Source: Streptomyces sp. Edi4 (lineage in GTDB: Bacteria > Actinomycetota > Actinomycetes > Streptomycetales > Streptomycetaceae). Taken from it: a stretch of 64,000 nucleotides of DNA. The notes under the pieces are model-generated. The model saw nothing but the letters and a program-made list of their open reading frames with translations. It did no database searches and was not told the origin of the DNA. Shown one piece after another: positions 34,128 through 43,321 of the stretch (positions are counted from its first letter, which is position 1; every line of letters begins with the position of its first letter). A program made the position numbers and the translations under genes. The stretch is taken from the NCBI RefSeq assembly GCF_040253615.1, contig NZ_JBEJGY010000004.1, forward strand, positions 372,001 through 436,000. Reading direction: 5' to 3'.

Positions 34128-36104
34128 TCAGTCGGCAAGCACGATCACCGAGTCCTCGGCCGTCAGACGTACGGTCCTGCGCTTGTCGGGGTTGAGCCGG
34201 ACCCCGAAGGCCGGACTCCGCGACGACTGCGCGCGCAGCCGGTATCCGACGGCGCACTCCCTGCGGTGCCGCGCCGAGGCGACGACGGTGGCGAAGGTGA
34301 CTTCTTCACCCGCCCTGACGTAGTCGGTGGCGGGACGCAGATACAGCTCGCTCCCGTCGGCCGTGAACAGTTCGTCGAAGAGGACGGCCAGGTAGGGGCT
34401 CTCCGAGATCTGGCACATGAGGAGGCTGATGAGCCGGCCGCTGACGATGAAGTCGGCGCCCTCGCGGGCCGGCGCGAGCAGCCGGTTGCGGTCGTCGGAC
34501 ATCTCCGTGGTGAGCGGGATCTCCTGGCCCGTGGCCTCCTCGATCGCCCGCAGGTGCAGCAGCGTCACCAGCGTCCTGTCATCGACGTCCGCGTTCGCCT
34601 GGGCAAGGCCGAAGTCGCCGCCCGGCACGCGGCCCGGGTCGGCGATGACGATCACGCTGTCGAAGGACGGCACGTCGAGCGCGCCGAGCACGGACGGATT
34701 CGTGATGTCCGCGCGGTGCAGGGTCACCTCGATGGGCCCCTGCGCCGCGGCCGCGTCGTAGGCACCGCGCATGGACGAGTCGTCGCCGAGCGCGACGATG
34801 TCCAGGGTGGTTCCGGCGCTCGCGTAGGAGGCGAGCTGCCCCACGATGAGCGGGGCGCGCCGGTTCCAGCCGAGCAGGAGCAGCCGCTCGGGGGCGGGCG
34901 CCAGGGGGCCGGCCGTGGCGAAGGAACCCTCGTCGACGAACGGCACGGCGTCGTCGAGCACCGCCGTGTCGTCGTCGCGGGTGATGACGATGATCCGGTC
35001 GTCCTCCATGATCGTCGTTTCGGGGTCGGGGTTGAGCGCGACCGTCTCGTCGGCGTGCAGGAGGCCCACCACCGAGGATGTGACGTACGCGAGGAGGGCT
35101 TCCCCGAAGGTGCGCCCGGCCAGTGTGTCGGCCGGTACGGCGTAGAACTCGTCCCCCGCGAAATCCAGTAAGTCCTGGTACACGAGCGAGAGTCCGGGCT
35201 GGCGGGCGGTCTGCACGAGGAGGCGGGCGACGATGTCGTCGATGGCCAGGATGCGGCCACGTGGGCCGGCGGCCAGGGTGGCGGTGAGGTGGTTGCGGGT
35301 GTCGCGTACGGCGGCCACCACGACGGCGGCGCCGGCAACGTCCGCCTCGGTGTCCCCATCGCCCGGGCCGCTCGCGGTGCCGGGGTGGGCCTCGGAGGCG
35401 ATGCCCGGCACCGAGGCGTTGAGCGCGAGCAGCGTCTTCACCACATGGGCGTCCCCGTCGTCCGTGCCCGGCGGCAGGACGAGGACGGCCTTCGCGGTCC
35501 CCGGGCTGACGCGGGCGAGCACCGCCGGATCGGTGGTGGAGCCGTTGCGGCAGACGATGGTCGTGCTGCCGGTGGAGGAGATCCGGGCGCTGATCTCGTC
35601 CTCCATCTCCACCTTGTCCTTCGCGGCAAGGACGGCGATGGCGGCACGGGGCTGGTTGGAGTTGGCCGACACGAGTTCCGAGACGACGGGGAAGATCTGG
35701 TCGGACCAGCCGAGTACGACCGTGTGCCCCACTTCCAGCACCGTGGAATGCCCCAGACGCAGCTCCATGATGCGCCGGTTGATTCCCGTGGTGATGAGGC
35801 TGACCAGCGTCGAGACGAACAGCAGCGCCACCAGGGCGAGCAGGACGGACGCCAGGACGTACAGGGGTGAACCGACGGCGCCCCCGATCTTCAGGGTCTG
35901 TCCGACGGTCACCCACACCGCCACCAGCTGCCCCGTGAGGGTGGCGGGAGACCGGCGGTCGGTGCACACCAGCAGGACGCTCATCGGAACGACGGCGGCC
36001 AGGCAGAAGAGCGTGAGCCAGCCGATGAGGGCGGACGTGCTGCGGGAGACCAGGTTGTCGAACCGGTATTGCAGGCGCCGCCAGAGAGACGCTAGGTATC
36101 GCAT
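34128..36104 (-). CDS. CASTOR/POLLUX-like ion channel with RCK/TrkA domains
   Basis: The 658-residue protein starts at ATG 36104 behind GGAGG. Two hydrophobic segments lie at about residues 25-50 (TSALIGWLTLFCLAAVVPMSVLL) and 80-107 (LYVLASVLLALVALLFVSTLV). They are followed by LVSLITTGINRRIMELRLGH and the nucleotide-fold start HTVVLGWSDQIFPVVSELV. A second Rossmann unit begins ERLLLLGWNRRAPLIVGQL at about residue 400. This is the CASTOR/POLLUX layout, in which tandem RCK domains gate a cation channel. The gene converges on the thiopeptide operon, 61 nt from it; a link with the compound is speculative. Confidence 0.85.
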   Translation of the reverse strand: MRYLASLWRRLQYRFDNLVSRSTSALIGWLTLFCLAAVVPMSVLLVCTDRRSPATLTGQLVAVWVTVGQTLKIGGAVGSPLYVLASVLLALVALLFVSTLVSLITTGINRRIMELRLGHSTVLEVGHTVVLGWSDQIFPVVSELVSANSNQPRAAIAVLAAKDKVEMEDEISARISSTGSTTIVCRNGSTTDPAVLARVSPGTAKAVLVLPPGTDDGDAHVVKTLLALNASVPGIASEAHPGTASGPGDGDTEADVAGAAVVVAAVRDTRNHLTATLAAGPRGRILAIDDIVARLLVQTARQPGLSLVYQDLLDFAGDEFYAVPADTLAGRTFGEALLAYVTSSVVGLLHADETVALNPDPETTIMEDDRIIVITRDDDTAVLDDAVPFVDEGSFATAGPLAPAPERLLLLGWNRRAPLIVGQLASYASAGTTLDIVALGDDSSMRGAYDAAAAQGPIEVTLHRADITNPSVLGALDVPSFDSVIVIADPGRVPGGDFGLAQANADVDDRTLVTLLHLRAIEEATGQEIPLTTEMSDDRNRLLAPAREGADFIVSGRLISLLMCQISESPYLAVLFDELFTADGSELYLRPATDYVRAGEEVTFATVVASARHRRECAVGYRLRAQSSRSPAFGVRLNPDKRRTVRLTAEDSVIVLAD

Positions 36105-36472
36105 CCCGGATCCTCCAGCAGCAAGAGACAGGCGGTCAGTCGGCCTACGATCACCTTGTGCTTCACGGTAGTGCGATCGGCCACCCGGAACGCCGAAGTC
36201 CGCCGCACTCACCCAGAGGTATGACCCGCCATCACCCGGACGCGTGAACAGGCCGAATCGGCTGACGGGACGGCATCCCGTATTCCGGCGCGGCCCGCCC
36301 GTGCCCCCACGCCCTGGCCCCCTCCCCGCATGGCTCACAGGGTCGTCGTCTACAGTCGCGTAGACATTCCCGCCGGGTGGTCGCGCCCGGCGGGGCGTAT
36401 GAGCTCAACCATGCCCGAAACAAGGGTGGTTGAGGGCTTGAGGGCCGGTGCGCCGGGAGGGCGGGAACGACC
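36105..36472. promoter_or_regulatory. Divergent intergenic region with operator-like palindrome and 5' hairpin
   Basis: This 368-nt gap separates the RCK channel gene from the COG4705-like gene. An 18-nt inverted repeat lies at 36348-36365 (GTCTAC, 6 nt, GTAGAC). A 9-bp stem pairs 36369-36377 with 36386-36394. Both are upstream of the plus-strand gene and may regulate it. Nothing else coding is visible. Confidence 0.5.
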
Positions 36473-37300
36473 ATGAGTCAGCCGATGAGCGAGGCCGAGG
36501 CCAGACCGAGGCCGGAGGGGCGCCACCGGGGCGCATCGGAGCGGGACGGCTCCGCCTGGAGCAAGGTGCCCCAGATCACCGCCCTGTTCTGGGTCGTCAA
36601 GGTGCTGACCACCGGCATGGGCGAGACCGCGTCGGACTATCTGGCCCGCGTCCTCGGCCCGGTTCCGGCGGGCGGGCTGGGTCTCGTGGGCCTGGTCGTC
36701 GCGTTGGTGGCACAGTTCCGCGGGGACCGGTACCGGCCGTGGACGTACTGGTCGGCGATCGTGATGGTCAGCGTGTTCGGCACGATGGCCGCCGACGTGA
36801 TCCACGTCGTGGTGGGCATCCCCTACGCGGTCTCGGCGGCGGCGTTCACCGTGGCGCTGGCCGCCCTCCTGGTCGCCTGGTACATCAGCGAGGGGACGCT
36901 GTCGATCCACAGCATCCGCACCCGCCGCCGCGAGGCCTTCTACTGGGCCACCGTCCTGGCCACCTTCGCGCTGGGCACCGCCGTCGGCGATCTCACGGCG
37001 GGCACGCTGGGCCTGGGCTACCTCACGTCCGGGCTCCTGTTCACCGCCCTGATCGCGGTGCCCGCGCTGTCCGGCCGCTACCTGGGGCTGAACGCGGTGG
37101 CGGCCTTCTGGTGGGCGTACGTCCTGACCCGGCCGCTTGGCGCGTCGTTCGCCGACTGGATGGGGGTGCCCACGAACCGGGCCGGACTCGGCTGGGGGAC
37201 CGGGCCGGTCACGCTCGCGCTCATCGTGCCGATCGTCGCGCTCGTCGGCTACCTGGCGGTCAGCCGCAAGGACGCGCCACGGGACGCGGGCCTGCGCTAG
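36473..37300 (+). CDS. COG4705-like integral membrane protein
   Basis: The 275-residue protein has a polar, Arg/Glu-rich N-terminus and then KVPQITALFWVVKVLTTGMGE and TASDYL, the motif repeated in COG4705 membrane proteins. A second related unit is RREAFYWATVLATFALGTAVGD. About eight helices follow one another to residue 265. These proteins are made of two internal repeats; the function is unknown, although a transport role is often guessed. Confidence 0.78.
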   Translation: MSQPMSEAEARPRPEGRHRGASERDGSAWSKVPQITALFWVVKVLTTGMGETASDYLARVLGPVPAGGLGLVGLVVALVAQFRGDRYRPWTYWSAIVMVSVFGTMAADVIHVVVGIPYAVSAAAFTVALAALLVAWYISEGTLSIHSIRTRRREAFYWATVLATFALGTAVGDLTAGTLGLGYLTSGLLFTALIAVPALSGRYLGLNAVAAFWWAYVLTRPLGASFADWMGVPTNRAGLGWGTGPVTLALIVPIVALVGYLAVSRKDAPRDAGLR

Positions 37301-37357
37301 CGGGCCCCGCCGGATCAGGAGTCGGCCAGGTCAGGAACCGCGCGCCGGGCGCCGCCG

Positions 37358-37627
37358 CTACTGCGGGGAGCCCGCCGCTTCCCGCACCCGGGCCTCGACG
37401 GCCTGGCGGACCTCGCCGTACTCGGTGGCGTAGGCGGTGACGGCCTCCCGCATGTCCCGGTCGAGGTCACGCCAGGCCCGCCACGCCGTCTCGTACGTCT
37501 GCGACTGGCGGGCCGACCACGATCGGGAGCCCGGCGGCCCGTACTGGCCCCGCAGCCCCTCGGCCTGGGCGTGTGCCGCGTCGACCGTACGCCGCATCTC
37601 CACGAGTTCTTCGAACGTATGCGCCAT
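37358..37627 (-). CDS. Small helical protein of unknown function
   Basis: The 89-residue soluble protein starts MAHTFEELVEMRRTVDAAHA. It is mostly amphipathic helix, rich in Ala, Arg and Glu, with a central SWSARQSQTYETAWRAWRDLDRDM. I recognise no motif. It converges with the COG4705-like gene and lies upstream of, and on the same strand as, no obvious partner. Confidence 0.6.
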   Translation of the reverse strand: MAHTFEELVEMRRTVDAAHAQAEGLRGQYGPPGSRSWSARQSQTYETAWRAWRDLDRDMREAVTAYATEYGEVRQAVEARVREAAGSPQ

Positions 37628-37687
37628 AATCGACGATCATAGGACGGTCGCCCGCCGCGCGCCCGTCGTACCCCTGGTCACGGACCC

Positions 37688-38326
37688 TCAAGCGCGGCGA
37701 ACCCGCCACAGCCAGACCGCCGCGCAGATCAGCACCGCCGAGGTGACCAGATTGGCCAGGAAGGCCTGGGTGCCGCCCGGGGCACCCGACAGGTTCCAGG
37801 TCACGATGACGGCGGTCGGCACGACCGCTGTGAGCAGGACCCCGGTGGTCTTGCGGCGCGCGTCCCAGTGCACGGAGGTGCACAGGAGCACCGCGCCGAC
37901 GATGCGGAACAGGACACCGAAGACCGGCCCGGGCTCGCCGGGGAAGAGCATCATGAAGGGCAGCGAGAGCGTGAGCATGAGGAGCGGCACCAGGGGGTGG
38001 ACCTTGCCGCGCCGGGTGGACGCGCCGGCGACGCTCCGGGCGGCCGCCCCGGCGTCACTCCGGGCCGGCGCCCCGGCGGTGCCGCCACCGAGGCCTCCGG
38101 CGGGACCGCTCCCCGCCTCGGCGAGGGCGGTGGCCGCGATCGCGCGGGGGTCGCCGAGGGCCGCGAGTATGTCGCCGATCGCGGCGTCGGGGCGTTCGGC
38201 CCGCGTCACCTCGATGTGCTCGGCGAGATCGGCGAGGAGTTCCTGGCGGCGCTCGGCGGGCAGCGCGGAGCTCTCTCGTTCCACGGCGTGGAGATAGTCG
38301 CGTACGGCGTCGGCAGAAGTCTTCAT
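37688..38326 (-). CDS. HAAS-domain membrane protein, PadR partner
   Basis: The 212-residue protein has an N-terminal helical HAAS domain (VRDYLHAVERESSALPAERR, QELLADLAEHIEVT and LAALGDPRAIAA). An Ala/Gly-rich linker (residues about 68-107) leads to four membrane helices. HAAS proteins are nearly always encoded with a PadR repressor, as here, where the two genes overlap in ATGA. They are thought to sense or relay an envelope signal; the exact role is unknown. Confidence 0.82.
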   Translation of the reverse strand: MKTSADAVRDYLHAVERESSALPAERRQELLADLAEHIEVTRAERPDAAIGDILAALGDPRAIAATALAEAGSGPAGGLGGGTAGAPARSDAGAAARSVAGASTRRGKVHPLVPLLMLTLSLPFMMLFPGEPGPVFGVLFRIVGAVLLCTSVHWDARRKTTGVLLTAVVPTAVIVTWNLSGAPGGTQAFLANLVTSAVLICAAVWLWRVRRA

Positions 38327-38697
38327 GCGGGCTCTCCAGTGGTGGGGGGCGAGGTGGCGAGGAAGCCGTCGACGGCGTCGCGGAAACCGGGCCAGACGCG
38401 GGTGAACTCCTCGAGCGCGGCCCGGCCGCTGTCGGTGAGCGCGTAATAGCGGCGGGGCGGCCCCGAGGCGGATTCCCGCCAGGTGGTGGTGACCAGGTCG
38501 TCGCGGCGCAGCCGGGAGAGGAGCGGGTAGACCGTGCCCTGACTGGTGGCAAGGGCGCCGGAGTCCTCCAGGGCGTGCAGGAGTTCCACGCCGTAACGGG
38601 GCCGGTCCCGCATGAGGGCGAGTACGCAGTACTCCAGGACGCCCTTGCGCAGCTGGGCCGCTGCCCGGGCCTGCTTGGTCGAATCACCTGGTTCCAT
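38323..38697 (-). CDS. PadR-family transcriptional regulator
   Basis: The 124-residue protein starts at ATG 38697, ten nt inside the longer open frame. It has the PadR winged helix: LRKGVLEYCVLALM, RYGVELLHALEDSG, SQGTVYPLLSRLRRDDLV and PPRRYYALTDSGRAAL, followed by a dimerisation helix. It probably represses its own operon, which also encodes the HAAS membrane protein. No strong ribosome site precedes it. Confidence 0.88.
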   Translation of the reverse strand: MEPGDSTKQARAAAQLRKGVLEYCVLALMRDRPRYGVELLHALEDSGALATSQGTVYPLLSRLRRDDLVTTTWRESASGPPRRYYALTDSGRAALEEFTRVWPGFRDAVDGFLATSPPTTGEPA

Positions 38698-38811
38698 GCG
38701 ATGCAAGATACCTGGCGGCGCAAGTGGTCAGCAGGGGAGGGGCCGGTCTTGAGCCCCGCCCGCGTGCCGTTGTCCAGCCGTCGCCTGGTTACCGGCGCTC
38801 CTGATGGGACG

Positions 38812-39414
38812 TCAACTCGCTTCCTGCGAAGGCTCATTCGTACCGGGGCGTACGTGCGCGCGCAGTCCCTGCAATCCGAACAGGATCAGCAACTCGACCG
38901 CACCGCCGTCCGCGCTGCCCAGCCAGTGCGGCAAGGAGGTGTCGAACTCAGCGGCCTGGCCGGGCGGGAGCGTGAGGTCGCGGCGGCCGGCCACGAGCCG
39001 CAGGCGTCCGCTCAGCACGTAGAGCCATTCGAAGCCGTCGTGGGTCTGCGGGGTCGGTTCGAGAGGTTCCGGGCGCGCGGGGATGATCATCTTGAACGCG
39101 TGCACCCCGCCGGGCCGCCGGGACAGGGGCACGAAGGTCATCCCGTGCCGCCGGATCGGCCTGAGGTGGATGCGGGGGTCGCCGGTGGGCGGGGCCCCGA
39201 CGAGGTCGTCCAGCGGGACGTCATAGGTGCGGGCCAGCGGCAGCAGCAGTTCGAGGCTGGGCCGGCGCTGCCCGCTCTCCAGCCGCGACAGCGTGCTCTC
39301 CGAGATGCCGGTCGTCGCCGCGAGGGCGGCGAGGGTGATGCCTCGTTCCCGGCGCAGTGCGCGCAGGCGCGGTCCGACCGCGCCGAGTACTTCGTCGTCC
39401 GTCTCACGATCCAT
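38812..39414 (-). CDS. XRE-cupin transcriptional regulator
   Basis: The 200-residue protein starts at ATG 39414. It has an N-terminal XRE helix-turn-helix (RLRALRRERGITLAALAATT and GISESTLSRLESGQRRPSL, residues about 16-54) and a C-terminal cupin domain (residues about 115-185; THDGFEWLYVLSGRLRLVAG). Members usually repress a neighbouring gene and sense a small molecule in the cupin barrel. The divergent methyltransferase gene at 39502 is the likely target. Confidence 0.88.
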   Translation of the reverse strand: MDRETDDEVLGAVGPRLRALRRERGITLAALAATTGISESTLSRLESGQRRPSLELLLPLARTYDVPLDDLVGAPPTGDPRIHLRPIRRHGMTFVPLSRRPGGVHAFKMIIPARPEPLEPTPQTHDGFEWLYVLSGRLRLVAGRRDLTLPPGQAAEFDTSLPHWLGSADGGAVELLILFGLQGLRAHVRPGTNEPSQEAS

Positions 39415-39501
39415 CGGCCCATCTTGCCGTAACCGCAAGATTTCGTGCCATCGGCGGGATGCCCGGCGAAGACTGGGCGCAATCCCACCCAAGGAGCGTC
39501 G

Positions 39502-40188
39502 ATGAGCGGCAGCGGCATGAAAAACAGCGGGACAAGCGGCAGCGGGGCAGGCACCAGTGGGATGAGCAGCGGGGAGGCCACCGCGTTCTGGGACGGCCTG
39601 TACGCGGGGCGGCCCGCGGACGAGAGGCCGCAGCCGAACGTCCGCCTCACGGAGGTGGTGACGGGCCTGCCGCCGGCCGAGGCCCTGGACCTCGGCTGCG
39701 GCAATGGCGGCGACGCGCTGTGGCTGGCCGGCCAGGGATGGCGGGTCACCGCGGTCGACATCTCCGCCGTGGCGGTCGCACGGCTCACCCGGCTCGCCGC
39801 CTCACGTGGTCTGAGCCACCAAGTCACCGCGCTGCGAAGGGACTTGCACGAGTCCTTCCCGCCTGGTGCGTTCGATCTGATCTGCGCCCACTATCTGCAC
39901 ACCCCGGCGGACCTGGACCGGGCGGCCGTCCTGCGCTCGGCCGCGCACGCGCTGCGTCCTGGCGGGCGGCTACTGGTCGTCGACCATGGTTCGACCGCGC
40001 CGTGGTCGTGGAACCAGGAGCCGGGTCTTGTCCACCCGAGCCCGAGAGAAGTGGCCGAGGGCATCGGCCTGGACCCCGGGGGCTGGACGGTCGAACGGGC
40101 CGATGCGCCACGCCGGTTGGCGACCGGACCGGACGGGCGTACCGCCGAGGTCACCGACCACGTCCTCCTCGTCCGCCGAAGCGCCTGA
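39502..40188 (+). CDS. Class I SAM-dependent methyltransferase
   Basis: The 228-residue protein starts at ATG 39502 behind AAGGAG. The first 22 residues are a Gly/Ser-rich tail. SAM-binding motif I is ALDLGCGNGGDALWLAGQG, followed by the acidic end of strand 2 in VTAVDISAVAV and motif III in LRPGGRLLVVDHG. Size and motifs fit the TehB/thiopurine-like soluble methyltransferases. Divergent transcription from an XRE-cupin gene suggests inducible expression; the substrate is unknown. Confidence 0.85.
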   Translation: MSGSGMKNSGTSGSGAGTSGMSSGEATAFWDGLYAGRPADERPQPNVRLTEVVTGLPPAEALDLGCGNGGDALWLAGQGWRVTAVDISAVAVARLTRLAASRGLSHQVTALRRDLHESFPPGAFDLICAHYLHTPADLDRAAVLRSAAHALRPGGRLLVVDHGSTAPWSWNQEPGLVHPSPREVAEGIGLDPGGWTVERADAPRRLATGPDGRTAEVTDHVLLVRRSA

Positions 40189-40217
40189 CCCGGCTCTCGC
40201 CACAGAAAGGACCCCCC

Positions 40218-40718
40218 GTGCCCAGCGACTCGCCTCGCAACCGCCGTCACGACACCCCGCCGCCACGGACCGCCCACACCGAGACCGATGTCCTGCGCGG
40301 ATTCCTCGACTATCTGCGGTCCTCGGTCGCGGCGAAGGTGGAGGGCGCGCCCGAGCCGGAGGCGCGGGCGGCCGCGGTGCCGTCGGGTACGAATCTGCTC
40401 GGTCTGCTCAACCACCTGACGTTCGTCGAGCGTTCGCTGTTCCTCGGCGCCGAGGTCGCCGACTGGCAGGCGACGTTCCACGCGGACCCCGGGGACAGCG
40501 TGAGCGATGTCGTCTCCCGCTACCGGGACGCCGTCGCGCGCGCGAACGACGTCCTCGACCGCTGCGCCGATCCCGGCGCCCCGCTCCCCCGTTCCCACCC
40601 GGGCCGCCCCGCTCCCCGTGTCCGCTGGGCACTCACCCACATGATCGAGGAAACGGGCCGGCACGCGGGGCACGCGGACATCCTCCGCGAACTGATCGAC
40701 GGCGCGACGGGCCGCTGA
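40218..40718 (+). CDS. DinB/DUF664-family protein
   Basis: The protein has 166 residues from GTG 40218, with GAAAGGA just upstream. It is a four-helix-bundle protein with His residues at the DinB metal-site positions: LLNHLTFVERSLF, and HMIEETGRHAGHADILREL near the end, the typical DUF664 C-terminus. The superfamily includes bacillithiol- and mycothiol-dependent transferases. The gene follows the methyltransferase gene on the same strand with a 29-nt gap, so the two are probably co-transcribed. Confidence 0.87.
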   Translation: MPSDSPRNRRHDTPPPRTAHTETDVLRGFLDYLRSSVAAKVEGAPEPEARAAAVPSGTNLLGLLNHLTFVERSLFLGAEVADWQATFHADPGDSVSDVVSRYRDAVARANDVLDRCADPGAPLPRSHPGRPAPRVRWALTHMIEETGRHAGHADILRELIDGATGR

Positions 40719-40734
40719 ACGGCGCGACGGGCCG
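40701..40734. repeat. Short direct repeat spanning a stop codon
   Basis: The 14-mer GGCGCGACGGGCCG occurs at 40701-40714 and 40721-40734. The first copy encodes the last residues of the DinB protein and the second follows its stop, suggesting a small local duplication. Confidence 0.7.
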
Positions 40735-41153
40735 GGTGCGCGGGGGGCGCCGGTTATGGCGCGAGCAGGCCGACCGCCAGCCCCGTCACACGGAGACTTG
40801 CGTTCACATCAGAGCAAATCGGTCATCCGGTGCTCCACTTGGCCCACGCCTCGCGCCAACGCGGGCATCTGACGACACGTCTCTCGCCGAGCGATCGCGA
40901 GGGTGGGCGCCGACGAGTTCGCGGTCAGGTGCGGGACAGGGACTTCTGGCGGAATACAGGACCGAAAACACAAAGTCGCGTCGGGCCCAAAACGGTCACT
41001 AGTGGCCCAATGGCACTGAATGCCGGCGCGGACGCAGCTCGCAGGCGACGCCCCCTCAAAGGGCCCGAGTTCCCGCCGGACTTCCCGACTCGAACACGGG
41101 TGTCCCCGTGGCGTAGGGTGCTGCCGATTGTATGAACGAAAGTTAGGCGTGTG
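40735..41153. other. Intergenic region before the acyltransferase
   Basis: About 420 nt with no credible coding frame on either strand. A weak -10-like TATGAA lies close to the downstream gene. No long hairpin or repeat was seen apart from the short duplication at its left edge. Confidence 0.4.
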
Positions 41154-42296
41154 ATGGGAATAGCCACCACCGGTGGGGCAGCGGTCCTGGTCGACAAGGA
41201 GGTGTCTTCGGGCTCCGTTTCCGAACCCTCCGCGCCACGGAGCCGGGGTCGTATCTACGTCCTTGACGGTCTGCGGCTGCTGGCGGCCCTCATGGTCGTC
41301 GTCTACCACTTCGTCCCCCGCGAGGGCGCATGGTCGGTCGATGCCAAGGGACTGTTCCCCGCCATCTTCACCCCGGCCGCCTACGGCTGGCTCGGCGTGC
41401 ACCTCTTCTTCCTCATCAGCGGATTCGTCATCTGCATGAGCTGCTGGGGCCGGACCCTGGGCGACTTCTTCACCTCCCGAGTCATCCGTCTCTTTCCCGC
41501 GTACTGGTTCGCGGTGCTGACCACCACCGTGGTCCTCACGCTCACCCGTGGGAACGGGCCGCGCCTGTCCCTGAGTACGGTCCTGACCAACCTCACGATG
41601 CTCCAGGAGCCCCTGGGCGTCGACCACGTGGACGGGATCTACTGGACGCTCTTCGCCGAGATGCGCTTCTACCTGCTCTTCGCGGCGCTGGCGTGGTGGG
41701 GCCTCACCTATCGGCGGGTCCTGGTGTTCTGCTGGGTGTGGGTGGTCGCGAGCGCGATCGTCTACCACTCGGACGACGGGATCCTGCGGATGCTCGTCAT
41801 GCCCGAGTACAGCTGGCTCTTCATCGGCGGTATGGCGTGCTACCTCATGCACCGCTTCGGCCCGAACCTGCTGCTCACACTGCTGTTCCTGGTCTGCTTC
41901 GGCGGCGTACTGCCCTCCCTGCACATGTCATGGAGCCGGGTCCCGCGCTACATCGGGCACCAGCTGCCGTACTGGCCCGCCCTGGTGCTGCTCGCCCTGT
42001 TCTTCGTGATCATGGCGCTGGTGGCGACCGACCGGTTGTCCTGGATCAAGTGGCGCTGGCTGCCCTACGCCGGGGCGCTCACCTACCCCCTCTACCTGCT
42101 GCACCAGGAGATCGGGCGAAAGATCATCCACGGGCTCGAGCCGCACATGTCTCCCTACGCCGTCCTCGGCGTCACCATCGCCATCATGTTGCTGGCCGCA
42201 TGGCTGGTGCACCGGCTCATCGAACGACCGCTGTCCAAGAAGCTCAAGCGGGGGCTGACCCAGGCGCTGTCCCAGGTACGGTCCGCCTCGGCCTGA
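41154..42296 (+). CDS. Acyltransferase family 3 membrane protein
   Basis: The protein has 380 residues from ATG 41154, with GTG 41151 as an equal alternative. After a polar tail it starts IYVLDGLRLLAALMVVVYHF, where the Arg-Leu and final His are the acyltransferase-3 signature (catalytic His in VVVYHF). It goes on with GWLGVHLFFLISGFVICMS and about ten helices. Such proteins transfer acyl groups to extracytoplasmic sugars or antibiotics. No glycan cluster is adjacent, so the acceptor is unknown. Confidence 0.88.
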   Translation: MGIATTGGAAVLVDKEVSSGSVSEPSAPRSRGRIYVLDGLRLLAALMVVVYHFVPREGAWSVDAKGLFPAIFTPAAYGWLGVHLFFLISGFVICMSCWGRTLGDFFTSRVIRLFPAYWFAVLTTTVVLTLTRGNGPRLSLSTVLTNLTMLQEPLGVDHVDGIYWTLFAEMRFYLLFAALAWWGLTYRRVLVFCWVWVVASAIVYHSDDGILRMLVMPEYSWLFIGGMACYLMHRFGPNLLLTLLFLVCFGGVLPSLHMSWSRVPRYIGHQLPYWPALVLLALFFVIMALVATDRLSWIKWRWLPYAGALTYPLYLLHQEIGRKIIHGLEPHMSPYAVLGVTIAIMLLAAWLVHRLIERPLSKKLKRGLTQALSQVRSASA

Positions 42297-42311
42297 CACT
42301 CCATCAGCCAT

Positions 42312-42354
42312 CCGGTGGCCCGCCGAGGACCTCAGGTCCTGGGCGGGCCACCGG
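42312..42354. terminator. Hairpin terminator between convergent genes
   Basis: A 13-bp G/C-rich stem (42312-42324 with 42342-42354) continues, after one mismatch, into a 5-bp stem. It lies 15 nt after the acyltransferase stop and 26 nt after the convergent DUF4097 stop. Confidence 0.8.
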
Positions 42355-42380
42355 GCGCTTTGCCCCGCGTGGCGCGCGCC

Positions 42381-43055
42381 TCACAGGGTGCGGGCCGTGA
42401 TGTCGCCGCGCGTGGTGGTCGCGTGGATGTTCAAGGTGGCCGCCGCGCTCGCGCCGCCGGTGAGAGCGTTGTGGATACGGCCGTAGGAGGTGCCCGCGTC
42501 CAGCGTGGCGCTGGTGCCTCGGGCGGCGCCGACCGTGATCTCCCCCGACTCCGTACGCAGCGTCAGGGTGCCGTGCACGGCTTCGGCGATGTGGATGTCG
42601 CCCGCCGCGACGGTGATCTCGCTGTCCCCGGCCAGCCGGCCGACCGCGACATCCCCGGCGTGGACGGTCAGGCGGAGGGCCGCCGTCTCCTCGATGTGAG
42701 TGGCGCCGTGCGCGCCCTCGAAGACCACGTCGCCGAGGCGCCCCACGGTACGGAACTCGGCCGCGCCCGCCCGGGCCTCGACGCGTGAGCCGGCCGGCAG
42801 CTCGATGGTCACGTCGAGTGAGCCGCCGGGACCGAGGTACTGGTTCTTCGTCGGGGCCTCGACCCGCAGGACGCCGTTGTCGTAAGCGACAGTGGTCTGC
42901 TCAGCGGCCTTGACGTCGCGGCTCCGGCCGCCGTCCGCCGGCCGGACCTCGACCGTGATCCCCGCCTGGTCGGTGGCGACGATCTGGACGCGACCCGCGG
43001 GCACGGCCAGGACGGCGGTGACGGGGGCGGTGGCGGTGGCGTCGAACTTCTGCAT
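42381..43055 (-). CDS. DUF4097 beta-strand repeat protein
   Basis: The 224-residue protein starts at ATG 43055 behind AGGAG. It is almost all short beta strands separated by Gly and Asp, for example LRLTVHAGDVAVGRLAGD, SEITVAAGDIHIAEAVHG and LTLRTESGEITVGAARGT. This is the right-handed or layered beta pattern of DUF4097/adhesin-like proteins. There is no signal peptide or membrane helix, so it seems cytoplasmic. The function is unknown. Confidence 0.82.
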   Translation of the reverse strand: MQKFDATATAPVTAVLAVPAGRVQIVATDQAGITVEVRPADGGRSRDVKAAEQTTVAYDNGVLRVEAPTKNQYLGPGGSLDVTIELPAGSRVEARAGAAEFRTVGRLGDVVFEGAHGATHIEETAALRLTVHAGDVAVGRLAGDSEITVAAGDIHIAEAVHGTLTLRTESGEITVGAARGTSATLDAGTSYGRIHNALTGGASAAATLNIHATTTRGDITARTL

Positions 43056-43266
43056 GATGCGCTCCTGCGACTCGGTGTCTGCGTCTTCCGCGGCTGTTCG
43101 CCGTGGTGTGGGAAGAGCGTGCGCGAGGCGGGTTTCAGCGGGGCATCACGACGGTTTCAGCGGGCTTCAGGCGACGGGCCACGGCGCGCGGGCGCGCGAC
43201 GCAGGTATGCGCGGGGCGGAGGCACGTGGTCGGTCCGGGCCGGACGAACGTGGCGGGACGGACATG

Positions 43267-43307
43267 CGCGTGGGGCCCAGCCGGAACACCCGGCTGGGCC
43301 CCACGCG
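43267..43307. terminator. Hairpin terminator downstream of csbD-like gene
   Basis: A perfect 18-bp stem (43267-43284 with 43290-43307) with a 5-nt loop lies 14 nt after the stop of the minus-strand CsbD gene. Confidence 0.85.
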
Positions 43308-43321
43308 GACCGCGTGAGCGG

